Source of the DNA: UBA3871 sp002392265
Lineage (GTDB): Bacteria > Bacillota > Clostridia > Peptostreptococcales > Anaerovoracaceae
Assembly: GCA_946614255.1 (NCBI GenBank)
Contig: CAMOGS010000051.1
Location: 1-17,111 of the forward strand
DNA: 17,111 nucleotides
Reading direction: 5' to 3'
Notes under the pieces: model-generated
The model's input: the letters and a program-made list of their open reading frames with translations, nothing else
Database searches by the model: none
What the model was told of the DNA's origin: nothing
Translations under genes and position numbers: made by a program
In this document: positions 6,879 to 14,372 of the stretch, one piece after another
How positions within the stretch are numbered: the stretch's first letter is position 1
How the letters are laid out: every line of letters starts with the position of its first letter

Positions 6879-7781
6879 CTATATATTTTTCTCCAGATTA
6901 TTCTTAAAGAATTTAACTATTCCTTCCATTATTTCTTCTTTAAGTTCAGACTCTTTGTAGCCCATTTCATACCCGTGACCGTCATCGGTCGTAACCTCGA
7001 TTGTCAGCGAGTGCTCATAAGCCGCAGCGCACTGAATCGAGGTGCTCGATGTCACCACATAGTCGTCCGTGTTGTAGAGAACCTCTACAGGCTTGTTTCC
7101 AAAGTTTTCCCATCCGTGCTCGCAAGGGTCGTACTGCTCAAACTCCGCAAACCACTGCGGCGTCAGCTTTTGTCCCTGCTTTTCCACATAACCGAGTGCC
7201 GCCGCGCTGGTCTTCATCTCATCCCATTTTTCCTGTCCGCCCATGTAGTAAATCATCGCGTCCTTTGTTCCCGCAGGCGCAACCAGATACATGCAGGCGT
7301 ACTCATAGCCGCCGTAGTTTTCGTTTGCCATCATCATTGCGACTCTGCCGCCCATGCTCCGGGCATAAAGCCCTATCGCTGCCTCGTTTATCGTGTAATG
7401 CTCGCACATATAGTCAATTGCCGCAGCGAGATCTGCTTCCATGCTCGAAAGGCTGTACATATTTGTCTTTTCAGCCTTTTTGTCGGCTTCCACGCGCGGA
7501 TCAAAGTCCACCCGCACCGTCGCTATCCCTGCCTCTGCAAGTCTGTGTGCAAGCTCTTCCGCTCCGCCGCTGTTTAATGTCCCGGTAAATCCGTGCCCCA
7601 TCGCAACAAGCGGCATATGCCACTCGCCCGCATGCTTTGGAAAGACCGCTTCGCAGTAAGCGTAGGTCCCATCGTCATGCGGCAGATAAAAGGTTTCCAC
7701 TTCAACGCTTTCGCCCGCAGGCCGTAAGAAAAGAGCAAGCACGCCTATTGCAATCACTACCAAAACCAGATACTTTTTCAT
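6879..7781 (-). CDS. Membrane-anchored alpha/beta hydrolase
   Basis: The product is 300 residues. It starts with KKYLVLVVIAIGVLALFL, one N-terminal membrane segment or uncleaved signal anchor, so the catalytic domain should face outside. The alpha/beta hydrolase features are the oxyanion-loop motif GHGFTG, a nucleophile elbow in LYARSMGGRVA (serine in A-R-S-M-G rather than the usual G-x-S-x-G), a probable acidic residue in YNTDDYV and a catalytic histidine in DDGHGY. This suggests an esterase- or acyl-hydrolase-like enzyme; the substrate is unknown. ATG at 7781 is preferred over a TTG at 7787 because GGAG is 7 bases before the ATG. The gene starts 27 bases after the metal-transport permease gene and is probably its last operon member, though a functional link is not evident. 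Confidence 0.87.
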   Translation of the reverse strand: MKKYLVLVVIAIGVLALFLRPAGESVEVETFYLPHDDGTYAYCEAVFPKHAGEWHMPLVAMGHGFTGTLNSGGAEELAHRLAEAGIATVRVDFDPRVEADKKAEKTNMYSLSSMEADLAAAIDYMCEHYTINEAAIGLYARSMGGRVAMMMANENYGGYEYACMYLVAPAGTKDAMIYYMGGQEKWDEMKTSAAALGYVEKQGQKLTPQWFAEFEQYDPCEHGWENFGNKPVEVLYNTDDYVVTSSTSIQCAAAYEHSLTIEVTTDDGHGYEMGYKESELKEEIMEGIVKFFKNNLEKNI

Positions 7782-7808
7782 ACCCAAACTCCACTCTCAT
7801 CACGCTGC

Positions 7809-8657
7809 TTATGCGCTGCGCCCGCTCGCCTTTCCGATAACAAAGCAAAGGCCAAACGCCAGAAGGTCCGCCACAACAATGGTCGAACCTACAGGCGTTG
7901 AAATCAGAATCGATGCAACGATTCCGACGCACGAGCATAAAACAGATAAAATTGCCGCAAATACTATAACCGATTTAAAGCTTTTGAAAAGTCTCATTGC
8001 GGAAAGTGCAGGGAAAATTACGAGCGCCGAAATCAGCAAGGTTCCCACCAGCTTCATCGCAAGCACGATAATAACCGCCGTAACTACCGCTACCAGAGTG
8101 TTGTAAAACCCTGTCCTGACACCCGTTGCCTCTGCAAAGCTTTCATCAAAGGTCACTGCGAAAAGCTTGTTGTAAAAGAAGATATATATCCCTATTACGA
8201 TTACTGACATCGCAATGCAGATCCATACATCAGACTTTGAAAGCGTCAGGATTGCAACCGAGCCAAACAGCGTCGAGCACACATCCCCGGACACATTGCC
8301 CGAAACCGTAAATATATTCATCAAAAGATATCCTATCGCCATTGCGCTGACGGAGAGCATCGCAATTGCCGCATCCCCTCTGATGCGCGCATTCTGCCCC
8401 GCCCGCAGCAGCACCACCGCGGAAATAACGGTAACCGGCACGATTACTATCATATCGCTGTATATATCCATAACCGCCGATATCGCCATCGCACAGAATG
8501 CCACATGCGAGAGACCGTCCCCTATGAAGGAGAATCTCTTCAGCACCAGAGGCACTCCGAGCAGCGCCGTGCAAAGTGAAATGAATACACCTACAATGAG
8601 TGCATATCTGACAAAAGGAAAGCTGAAATAAAACAGTATGTTTTCGAAAGGAGTCAT
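7809..8657 (-). CDS. Metal-type ABC transporter permease (ABC-3 / ZnuB-MntB family)
   Basis: The product is about 282 residues and mostly hydrophobic, with roughly eight membrane helices. Family signatures are the early LVLKRFSFIGDGLSHVAFCAMA segment, the central FGSVAILT segment and the late KLVGTLLISALVIFPALSA segment, all typical of permeases for zinc, manganese or iron. The frame can open at a GTG at 8666, but the ribosome site GGAGAGG lies 8 bases before the ATG at 8657, which forms a TGATATG junction with the stop of the ATPase gene; I therefore prefer 8657. It should pair with the ATPase upstream to import a divalent metal. The metal cannot be told from the permease alone, and no substrate-binding lipoprotein gene is adjacent. 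Confidence 0.92.
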   Translation of the reverse strand: MTPFENILFYFSFPFVRYALIVGVFISLCTALLGVPLVLKRFSFIGDGLSHVAFCAMAISAVMDIYSDMIVIVPVTVISAVVLLRAGQNARIRGDAAIAMLSVSAMAIGYLLMNIFTVSGNVSGDVCSTLFGSVAILTLSKSDVWICIAMSVIVIGIYIFFYNKLFAVTFDESFAEATGVRTGFYNTLVAVVTAVIIVLAMKLVGTLLISALVIFPALSAMRLFKSFKSVIVFAAILSVLCSCVGIVASILISTPVGSTIVVADLLAFGLCFVIGKASGRSA

Positions 8658-8658
8658 A

Positions 8659-9348
8659 TCATTCACCTCTCCTTTCCGCCTTTTGCTGCTTTGTCTGGCG
8701 CGGCCTGAATATGCTGTATCCGTCGAATGTCATCTTTAACACCTGAGTCGCATAACCGGTCGCGACCTCCACATCGTGTGAAACCATAATTATAGTCAGG
8801 CCTTCCTTGCGATTGAGTTCATTTATGATGTCGTACATATTCTTTGTCGCAACAGGGTCGAGTCCCGCAACAGGCTCGTCGAGCACAAGAATCTTTTTTG
8901 CGCCGCAGATTGCACGAGCAAGCAGAACGCGCTGCTGCTGCCCTCCCGAAAGCTCGCGATAGCACCTTTTTGTGTACTCCGTCATCTCCAGCCTCTCTAT
9001 TGCTCTTTTAGCCATAGCATGCTCAGCCTTCGAATAAAAGCACCTGCCGCCCAGTCCCCCGGCAAAACCCGAGATTACAACCTCGTATACGGATGCGGGA
9101 AAATCCCTTTGAACGTGAGTCTGCTGCGGCAGATATCCCAGCTCGCTCTGCAATACGCCATCCATAATTATCTCTCCCTCGAGAGGACGCTTCAGTCCGA
9201 GTATCGCCTTTATCAGCGTGCTCTTTCCCGCACCGTTTTCGCCCTCTATGCAGAGATATTCCCCTGCGTTCACCCGGAAGTTCATGCGACTGATTATGGC
9301 ACCGTTTTCATATCCGAGGCTTAAATTTTTGCATTCAATTAATGCCAT
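8659..9348 (-). CDS. Metal-type ABC transporter ATP-binding protein (ZnuC-like)
   Basis: The product is 229 residues with all ABC ATPase elements: Walker A GENGAGKST (36-44), Q-loop LPQQT (73-77), signature LSGGQQQR (133-140), Walker B ILVLDEP (153-159) and switch histidine H191 in VSHD. The stretch after the Q-loop (HVQRDFPASVYEVV) is characteristic of the zinc/manganese (ABC-3-linked) ATPases. AAGGAG stands 7 bases before the ATG. It is the first gene of the transporter unit and overlaps no neighbour except through the TGATATG junction with the permease. Three 11 bp direct repeats lie upstream at 9398-9430. Assignment to metal uptake rests on the permease; zinc is most likely, with manganese or iron possible. 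Confidence 0.93.
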   Translation of the reverse strand: MALIECKNLSLGYENGAIISRMNFRVNAGEYLCIEGENGAGKSTLIKAILGLKRPLEGEIIMDGVLQSELGYLPQQTHVQRDFPASVYEVVISGFAGGLGGRCFYSKAEHAMAKRAIERLEMTEYTKRCYRELSGGQQQRVLLARAICGAKKILVLDEPVAGLDPVATKNMYDIINELNRKEGLTIIMVSHDVEVATGYATQVLKMTFDGYSIFRPRQTKQQKAERRGE

Positions 9349-9397
9349 GTCTTTCTCCTTGAGACCACATTTTTCAATGTTGTTTCTTCTAATTTAT

Positions 9398-9430
9398 ATC
9401 TATTTTACATCTATTTAATATCTGTCTATC
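9398..9430. promoter_or_regulatory. Three phased 11 bp direct repeats upstream of the metal transporter
   Basis: ATCTATTTTAC (9398), ATCTATTTAAT (9409) and ATCTGTCTATC (9420) start exactly 11 bases apart, about one helical turn, 50-80 bases before the ATPase start. A separate palindrome TGGAAATTTTCCA lies at 9445-9457. Either could bind a regulator; neither matches a metal-regulator site I recognise. Confidence 0.35.
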
Positions 9431-9470
9431 CCGTTTTCCTTTTTTGGAAATTTTCCAGATATTTCAACAC

Positions 9471-9498
9471 GAGCCGGAGGGGTTTAGTCCTTCGGCTC
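9471..9498 (-). terminator. Weak hairpin after fbp
   Basis: GAGCCG (9471-9476) and CGGCTC (9493-9498) can pair, extended by AGG/CCT across a mismatch. It sits 12 bases past the fbp stop, but no real T-run follows in the leftward direction, so termination would be inefficient or need Rho. Confidence 0.4.
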
Positions 9499-9509
9499 TG
9501 TCTGATTGT

Positions 9510-11459
9510 TTAATATACTTCTTTGATATCGCCTCTGCGATATGCATTGATGAGCTCATTCAGACTGTCTACCTGAGATTCGAGCTCCTTGCCCGAGTCC
9601 GTATCCTTTATCAGCACTCTCTTTTTAAGGAGTGCCACAGTTCTGAGGCTCGGATCGTGGAATTCCTGCGTTCCGTCAGGCTGAAGCGGGCTGTAAGGCT
9701 TGTGCTCCGCAAGTGCCATGAAACGTGAATTATATATGAAGGTATATCCTGCGATACCTGTATCCTTCTGATAAGCCTTTGACATTCCTCCATCAATGAT
9801 AAAAAGCTTGCCACCGCCCTTTATCGGGCTCTTTCCGTCCTTTACCTTTACAGGTACATGCCCTGTCAGAACATGAGCTGTTTCGGGATCCAGTCCGAAC
9901 TCGCGAATTATGGTATCACAGTGTTTTTCCTCTTCGATCAGTGTGTAGTAAGGAACCGAGTGCTCCTTGTGCGTCGCCTTGTCCGCTATGAAGCAGCGCT
10001 CGAGTGTGGTCATCTGGTCCTTGCCGAAAAGCGGAGACTTGCTGCCCAGCCACAGATACCACATGAGGTCTCCGGAGCGGCCCGTCTCTTCGGACTCGTC
10101 AGGTGTAAAGTAGGCCCTTCTTACCTGCTCGTCGAGATAGTCCATCAGCTGCTTGCCCTTGCAGGTAACGCCGTTAATGGTGACCTCTTCAAATTCTCCG
10201 TCAGCTGTCATAGGCAGGCAGCCGTGGAAGAGCAGATTGTTGTTTACTATTTTGTACAGCGCGCCGTGGCTAAAGAGGAATCTGATGTGCTCTTGAAGCT
10301 TTTCGCTCTGAACAAACGATGCCTCGAGTCTGTTCATCAGGTCTTCTTCGTCCTTTGTGAACTTGTACGGATCGGCAGGGTCAATCGTAGGGAAGTTGTT
10401 TTCCTTGAGCGGATATGTGCCGCTCGGCAGAGTGATCGTGCCCGCCTCGTAGTCTATCTTGTCTAGGAGCAGCCTGTGCTCCATGTGATATTCAGGGTGC
10501 GCCATGATGCGCTGACCTTCGACCTTGAACTGGCAGATGCTGATGGCCTTGTTCATCTTTGCGGCTGTACTGCTGGTTACCGGGTCGAATTTATTCTGGT
10601 CGAGAACCTTTGGCTTGAAGGCCTCGCACGGGTCGTCGCCGTAAAATCTCTGTGCGAACACGGCAAGCGGCCTTAAGTTTATGCCATATCCAATCTCGAG
10701 CATGTCGAAATTGTTATAGCTGATGTTCATTCTCAGGAGGTTTGTGATGCAGGCCCAGTTTCCTATGGCTGCTCCCATCCATACTACGTCGTGATTTCCC
10801 CACTGGAAATCAACATCGTGGTAGTTCATCAGGAAATCCATAATCCTGTCCGGATGAGCCCCTCTGTCGAAAATATCTCCTATGATGTGCAGCTTGTCCA
10901 CTGCGAGGCGGCTGATGGCATCAGCCAGTGCAATGGTAAAGTTTTCGGCTATGTCATAGCTGATTATGGACTTTACGATTTCCATGTAATAGCTGGCCTT
11001 GTTTTCTTTATCATCTGCGTGAAGCAGCTCGTCTATGACATAATCGAAGTATTTCGGAAGGTTTTTTCTGACCTTCGAGCGTGTGTATTTCGTGGAAACG
11101 GCTTTGCATATCTCAATCAGGCGGTATATGTTCTCGCGATAGTACTGATCCATGTCAATACCTTCTTTTTTGCGCCTTTCGATTTCCGCTTCCGCATTGT
11201 AGACAAGTGCTGTAAGTCTGTCTCTTTCCGCATGTGAAAGAGAGTCGCCGTACAGCTCTTCTATTTTGGAACGAATAGTGCCGGAGGCACTCTTTATCAT
11301 GTGCACAAAAGCTTCATGCTCTCCGTGCAGGTCGGAAAGGAAATATTCCGTACCCTTCGGCAGTGCCAAGATGGCCCTCAGGTTGATAACCTCCTTGGTT
11401 GCCGCCATGATGTTGGGGTAATCTTTTGCCAGTAACTTCAGGTACTGTAAATCTGCCAT
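9510..11459 (-). CDS. fbp: Fructose-1,6-bisphosphatase, class III
   Basis: The product is 649 residues, the usual length of the Firmicutes class III enzyme, which hydrolyses fructose 1,6-bisphosphate to fructose 6-phosphate in gluconeogenesis. It belongs to the metallophosphoesterase fold, unlike class I and II enzymes. The metal-binding motifs are SDLHGEH (42-48), GDIFDRG (about 192), GNHD (about 221) and GHVPVK (about 532). The opening MADLQYLKLLAKDYPNI and the SKSPLFGKDQMTT stretch are also typical. ATG at 11459 has GAGGAG 6-8 bases upstream. It follows murA by only 27 bases with no terminator between, so both are likely co-transcribed, a pairing of cell-wall and sugar-phosphate metabolism. 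Confidence 0.96.
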   Translation of the reverse strand: MADLQYLKLLAKDYPNIMAATKEVINLRAILALPKGTEYFLSDLHGEHEAFVHMIKSASGTIRSKIEELYGDSLSHAERDRLTALVYNAEAEIERRKKEGIDMDQYYRENIYRLIEICKAVSTKYTRSKVRKNLPKYFDYVIDELLHADDKENKASYYMEIVKSIISYDIAENFTIALADAISRLAVDKLHIIGDIFDRGAHPDRIMDFLMNYHDVDFQWGNHDVVWMGAAIGNWACITNLLRMNISYNNFDMLEIGYGINLRPLAVFAQRFYGDDPCEAFKPKVLDQNKFDPVTSSTAAKMNKAISICQFKVEGQRIMAHPEYHMEHRLLLDKIDYEAGTITLPSGTYPLKENNFPTIDPADPYKFTKDEEDLMNRLEASFVQSEKLQEHIRFLFSHGALYKIVNNNLLFHGCLPMTADGEFEEVTINGVTCKGKQLMDYLDEQVRRAYFTPDESEETGRSGDLMWYLWLGSKSPLFGKDQMTTLERCFIADKATHKEHSVPYYTLIEEEKHCDTIIREFGLDPETAHVLTGHVPVKVKDGKSPIKGGGKLFIIDGGMSKAYQKDTGIAGYTFIYNSRFMALAEHKPYSPLQPDGTQEFHDPSLRTVALLKKRVLIKDTDSGKELESQVDSLNELINAYRRGDIKEVY

Positions 11460-11486
11460 ATTCTCTCCTCTTACGTATCTACTCTA

Positions 11487-12788
11487 CTACTGTTCCGCCT
11501 TGCCGTATTTGTTGTAATTATTGCTGTCAGGGCTCTCCTTTACTATGTTTGCCCCGAGCGCCGAGAATTTGTCCACAAACCTTTCGTAGCCGCGCTCTAT
11601 GTGATAAACCTCGTCTACCTCCGTGAAATCTTCGGCTACGAGGCCTGCCAGAACGAGTGCTGCGCCTGCACGAAGGTCTGTCGCAACAACCTGCGTTCCC
11701 GTAAGCTTCGCCCCGCCGATAATTGTCGCCGACCTGTCCTTTGTAGTGATATTGGCGCCCATTCGCGAAAGCTCGCTGACATGCATGAATCTGTTTTCAA
11801 ATACTGTCTCAATGACGGTACTTTTGCCTTCGACGGTAGTGAGAAAAGCCATGAATATGGACTGCATGTCTGTTGGAAAGCCCGGATAAGGCATGGTCTT
11901 TATATCGGTGGCAGTGAACTTGCCGCGCGTTGCATCGACTCTCAGACCTTCAAGCGTATCCTCTACGGATACTCCGCACTCTCTGAGCTTTGCTATAACA
12001 GGCTTTACGTGATCGGGAAGTGAATTCTTTATCAGAACATTTCCCCTGGTAATTGCTGCCGCAAGCATGAATGTGCCGGTCTCGATGCGGTCCGGGATAA
12101 CATGATGCGTCGTTCCATGAAGCTTTTCGACTCCTTCGATCTTTATTGTGTCTGTGCCGGCGCCCTTTATGCGTCCGCCCATCTTGTTTATGAAATTTGC
12201 CAGATCAACAATTTCAGGCTCCTCTGCCGCATTTTCAATAACGGTGGTGCCCTCGGCCATAACAGCGGCCATCATGATGTTTTCGGTCGCGCCTACGCTC
12301 GGGAAGTCGAGATAGACTGTGGTCCCGCGAAGTCTGTCTGCCTGTGCTTCCACAAAGCCGCTGCCTTCGACAATCTTTGCGCCGAGTGCGGCAAAGCCCT
12401 TCAGGTGCAGGTCAATGGGTCTGGAGCCTATTGCGCAGCCACCCGGAAGCGGAATGCGCGCCCTTCCCACTCTCGCAAGCAGAGGCCCCATAATTACAAA
12501 TGATGCTCTCATCTTGCTGACAAGTCCGTAAGGCGGCTCTGTCTCCGCAATTTCGCTGGTGGTTACCGTCAACTTGTTTTGCTCAAGCTCATCCTTTACG
12601 TTTGCGCCTATACGCACCAGGATTTGGCTCATAACATCCACATCTCTGAGCTTTGGTACGTCCATAATAACGCACTGCTCCTCGCAGAGAAGGGTCGCCG
12701 CCATAATTGGCAGCACTGCATTTTTTGAGCCGCTTATTTCAACCTCTCCCATGAGCGGTCCGCTTTTTTGAACTATAAACTTGGCCAT
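11487..12788 (-). CDS. murA: UDP-N-acetylglucosamine 1-carboxyvinyltransferase
   Basis: The product is 433 residues. It transfers enolpyruvate from phosphoenolpyruvate to UDP-GlcNAc, the first committed step of peptidoglycan synthesis in the cytoplasm. Clear signatures are SGSKNAVLPI (20-28, with the substrate-contacting Lys-Asn), RASFVIMGPLL, and the active-site loop RIPLPGGCAIGSRP with catalytic Cys118, the residue attacked by fosfomycin. A longer frame reaches 12848, but ATG at 12788 (MAKFIVQKSG) has GGAGG just upstream and matches the family's usual N-terminus. Gram-positive bacteria often have two MurA paralogues; which one this is cannot be told. The gene lies just beyond the abrB terminator, so its expression depends on read-through or on a promoter not obvious in the 30-base gap. 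Confidence 0.97.
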   Translation of the reverse strand: MAKFIVQKSGPLMGEVEISGSKNAVLPIMAATLLCEEQCVIMDVPKLRDVDVMSQILVRIGANVKDELEQNKLTVTTSEIAETEPPYGLVSKMRASFVIMGPLLARVGRARIPLPGGCAIGSRPIDLHLKGFAALGAKIVEGSGFVEAQADRLRGTTVYLDFPSVGATENIMMAAVMAEGTTVIENAAEEPEIVDLANFINKMGGRIKGAGTDTIKIEGVEKLHGTTHHVIPDRIETGTFMLAAAITRGNVLIKNSLPDHVKPVIAKLRECGVSVEDTLEGLRVDATRGKFTATDIKTMPYPGFPTDMQSIFMAFLTTVEGKSTVIETVFENRFMHVSELSRMGANITTKDRSATIIGGAKLTGTQVVATDLRAGAALVLAGLVAEDFTEVDEVYHIERGYERFVDKFSALGANIVKESPDSNNYNKYGKAEQ

Positions 12789-12813
12789 GTGTCCTCCAAA
12801 TTTCAATACTGAC

Positions 12814-12844
12814 GAAAAAACCTGCCGCACTTTGTACGGCAGGT
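12814..12844 (-). terminator. Intrinsic terminator between abrB and murA
   Basis: ACCTGCCG (12820-12827) pairs with CGGCAGGT (12837-12844) around a 9-base loop, and leftward it is followed by TTTTTTCG. It starts about 16 bases past the abrB stop. Confidence 0.93.
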
Positions 12845-12860
12845 ACATCTCGCTATTTGA

Positions 12861-13103
12861 TTATAGCATTTTCAGTTCCTTTATGCAATCTGCACAAATA
12901 TTTTTACCTTTAATATTGGTAACATTTTCAACATTGCCGCAGAAAACACAAGCAGGCTCGTATTTTCTGAGAACTATGAGTCCACCATCCACAAAAATTT
13001 CAAGTGAATCATCCTTTTCGATTTCGAATGTCTTTCTAAGTTCCTTTGGAATTACAATACGTCCGAGATCATCAACCTTTCTGACTATTCCTGTAGCTTT
13101 CAT
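12861..13103 (-). CDS. abrB: AbrB family transition-state regulator
   Basis: The product is 80 residues. The N-terminal half (MKATGIVRKVDDLGRIVIPKELRKTFEI) is the SpoVT-AbrB swapped-hairpin DNA-binding domain, with the invariant GRIVIPKELR core. The C-terminal half has CVFCGN...ICADC, two Cys-X2-Cys pairs seen in several clostridial AbrB proteins and probably a zinc site. AbrB proteins repress post-exponential and developmental genes during growth. GAGGG stands about 7 bases before the ATG. The gene sits at the end of the tmk-holB-ricT-trmN6 region, its usual neighbourhood in B. subtilis, but has its own promoter region and terminator here. Target genes cannot be read from this window. Confidence 0.94.
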   Translation of the reverse strand: MKATGIVRKVDDLGRIVIPKELRKTFEIEKDDSLEIFVDGGLIVLRKYEPACVFCGNVENVTNIKGKNICADCIKELKML

Positions 13104-13144
13104 TACATTTCCCTCTTTCCATATATTATATAAAACTCTAGATT

Positions 13145-13175
13145 TATACTACTATAGTTTAAAAATAATAGTCAA
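13145..13175 (-). promoter_or_regulatory. Probable abrB promoter
   Basis: Leftward TTGACT (13175-13170), 18 bases, then TAGTAT (13151-13146). The region also contains the palindrome ACTATAGT (13151-13158), which overlaps the -10 element and could serve autoregulation. A second TATAAT-like stretch lies nearer the gene (around 13125), so the exact start is uncertain. Confidence 0.45.
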
Positions 13176-13190
13176 GTCTTTTTTGGGAAA

Positions 13191-13210
13191 TTCTTCAAGT
13201 ATTTGAAGAA
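13191..13210 (-). terminator. Possible weak terminator of the tmk operon
   Basis: TTCTTCAA (13191-13198) and TTGAAGAA (13203-13210) form an 8 bp AT-rich stem with a four-base loop, directly after the stop of the DUF948-like gene. The following leftward bases ATTTCCC are only a poor T-run, so read-through into abrB is possible. Confidence 0.45.
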
Positions 13211-13214
13211 AATA

Positions 13215-13619
13215 TTACTCACCTGTGTATTCATCCTCGAACTTCTCAGCCTCGGTATCATTTTCCTCCGCTTCCGGAGCTGCCTTCGGACGGAGGATTC
13301 CCAGATCCACCAAAAGCTCACGCAGCGCACCTACTGCCGCAGCAAGCGTCGTAACCGAACCGACTACGCCCTGCCTGCCCTTTATCGAGCTCGCAACACT
13401 TGCAACCACGCCTATTGCGTCCCCAACTGCCGCATCAACCTCTTTGGTTCTTTCCGCTGCAATTGAAGTAATCACCTGAGTATCATCAAGCACAGCATTC
13501 GTCTTTTTCAAAGTCTTGATTAAAGTCGCAGTAAGTCTGATTAAATATATCAGCAGCACAATAGCGGATATACCCACTCCGAGTATCAGCAAATCCTTGA
13601 AAGTTAAAACTGTATCCAT
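13215..13619 (-). CDS. Small membrane protein, DUF948-like
   Basis: The product is 134 residues. Residues about 8-32 (LLILGVGISAIVLLIYLIRLTATLI) form a single membrane helix. They are followed by a heptad-like helical stretch (LIKTLKKTNAVLDDTQVITSIAAERTKEV), an Ala/Val-rich segment and an acidic tail (EENDTEAEKFEDEYTGE). One N-terminal helix followed by an amphipathic region with LIKTLKK-N-LDD resembles DUF948 proteins, whose function is unknown. GGGAGG stands 5 bases before the ATG. The start lies two bases after the trmN6 stop, so it is the last gene of the tmk operon. The gene call is strong; the family label is tentative. Confidence 0.8.
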   Translation of the reverse strand: MDTVLTFKDLLILGVGISAIVLLIYLIRLTATLIKTLKKTNAVLDDTQVITSIAAERTKEVDAAVGDAIGVVASVASSIKGRQGVVGSVTTLAAAVGALRELLVDLGILRPKAAPEAEENDTEAEKFEDEYTGE

Positions 13620-13621
13620 GA

Positions 13622-14371
13622 TTACCTCCCGTAAATATCATTTATCTCTTTTGTGTATTCGCCGCCTGCCTCATGCACGAAAAGTGTGGTGAGAACCTTT
13701 AGCTCCGCACCCGCTTCCTTTATCGCATGAATCAGAACAATGTTCGGCTCCGTGCCCGGCTTTGGTGCCACCATTCTCAGCTCCTTTGGCTCAAGCCTGT
13801 GCGACCTGAGGCTGCATATTATATCGACAAGACGCGACGGCCTGTGTACCATATAGAAATGCCCGCGCCGCTTAAGCAGTCCGGCCGCAGCTGCAATGAA
13901 GTCGTCCAGGCTCGCCGTGCTTTCCTGCCTTGCAATCGCTTTGGCCGAGTTTGCACTGCCCAGCGCATTTCCGCTCACCATATAAGGCGGATTACATGTC
14001 ACCAGATCCACGCCTTCTTCTGCTCCCGCCGCTTCAAGAAGCCTGCCTATGACGGCACAATCTGCCGCATCCCCATGAAGCATCTTTAGCCTCCCCGAAA
14101 GTCCGTTAAGCTCCACATTTCTGCATGCTCTTTCAAAGGAAGCCTGCTGCACCTCCAGCCCCACAACAGTCTCAGCATCCGTCTTTGCGCTTAGGATAAG
14201 CGGAATTACGCCCGTACCAGTACCGAGGTCTATCGCAGTCCTCGGCCTGCAGCCTGCCGCAAAATCCGCGAGAATCACGGCATCGACTCCATAGCAGAAC
14301 TCTTCGGGCTGCTGTATCAGCTTCAGGTTTCCAAATCCTATGCTGTCAATGCGTTCTTCCTTCATCGGCAT
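13622..14371 (-). CDS. trmN6: tRNA1(Val) (adenine(37)-N6)-methyltransferase, TrmN6/YabB family
   Basis: The product is 249 residues. It has a Rossmann-type SAM-binding fold with motif I DLGTGTG (48-54), an acidic residue after strand 2 (GLEVQ) and catalytic NPPY (127-130), the N6-adenine methyltransferase signature. The opening IDSIGFGNLKLIQQPEEFCYGVDAVILA region is typical of the TrmN6/YabB family, which methylates A37 of a valine tRNA. It follows ricT with a TGATATG junction (stop and start one base apart); AAAGGA in the ricT end is the ribosome site. A second ATG at 14365 is possible. The position two genes after holB is the same as yabB in B. subtilis. The substrate is inferred from the family. 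Confidence 0.92.
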   Translation of the reverse strand: MPMKEERIDSIGFGNLKLIQQPEEFCYGVDAVILADFAAGCRPRTAIDLGTGTGVIPLILSAKTDAETVVGLEVQQASFERACRNVELNGLSGRLKMLHGDAADCAVIGRLLEAAGAEEGVDLVTCNPPYMVSGNALGSANSAKAIARQESTASLDDFIAAAAGLLKRRGHFYMVHRPSRLVDIICSLRSHRLEPKELRMVAPKPGTEPNIVLIHAIKEAGAELKVLTTLFVHEAGGEYTKEINDIYGR

Positions 14372-14372
14372 A

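Noticed and set aside
6975..7588. Plus-strand frames of about 200 residues opposite the hydrolase
   Set aside because: Rich in Arg, Ser, His and Cys, without ribosome sites, and overlapping a hydrolase with clear catalytic motifs.
9858..11237. Several 60-200-residue plus-strand frames opposite fbp
   Set aside because: All are antisense shadows of a complete, strongly conserved fbp gene.
448..13162. Shared 13-mer TACTATAGTTTAA at 448-460 and 13150-13162, both near promoters
   Set aside because: One or two chance 13-base matches are expected in a window this size, more so in AT-rich spacers, and the two sit at different distances from their -35 boxes. Worth revisiting only if found before other genes.
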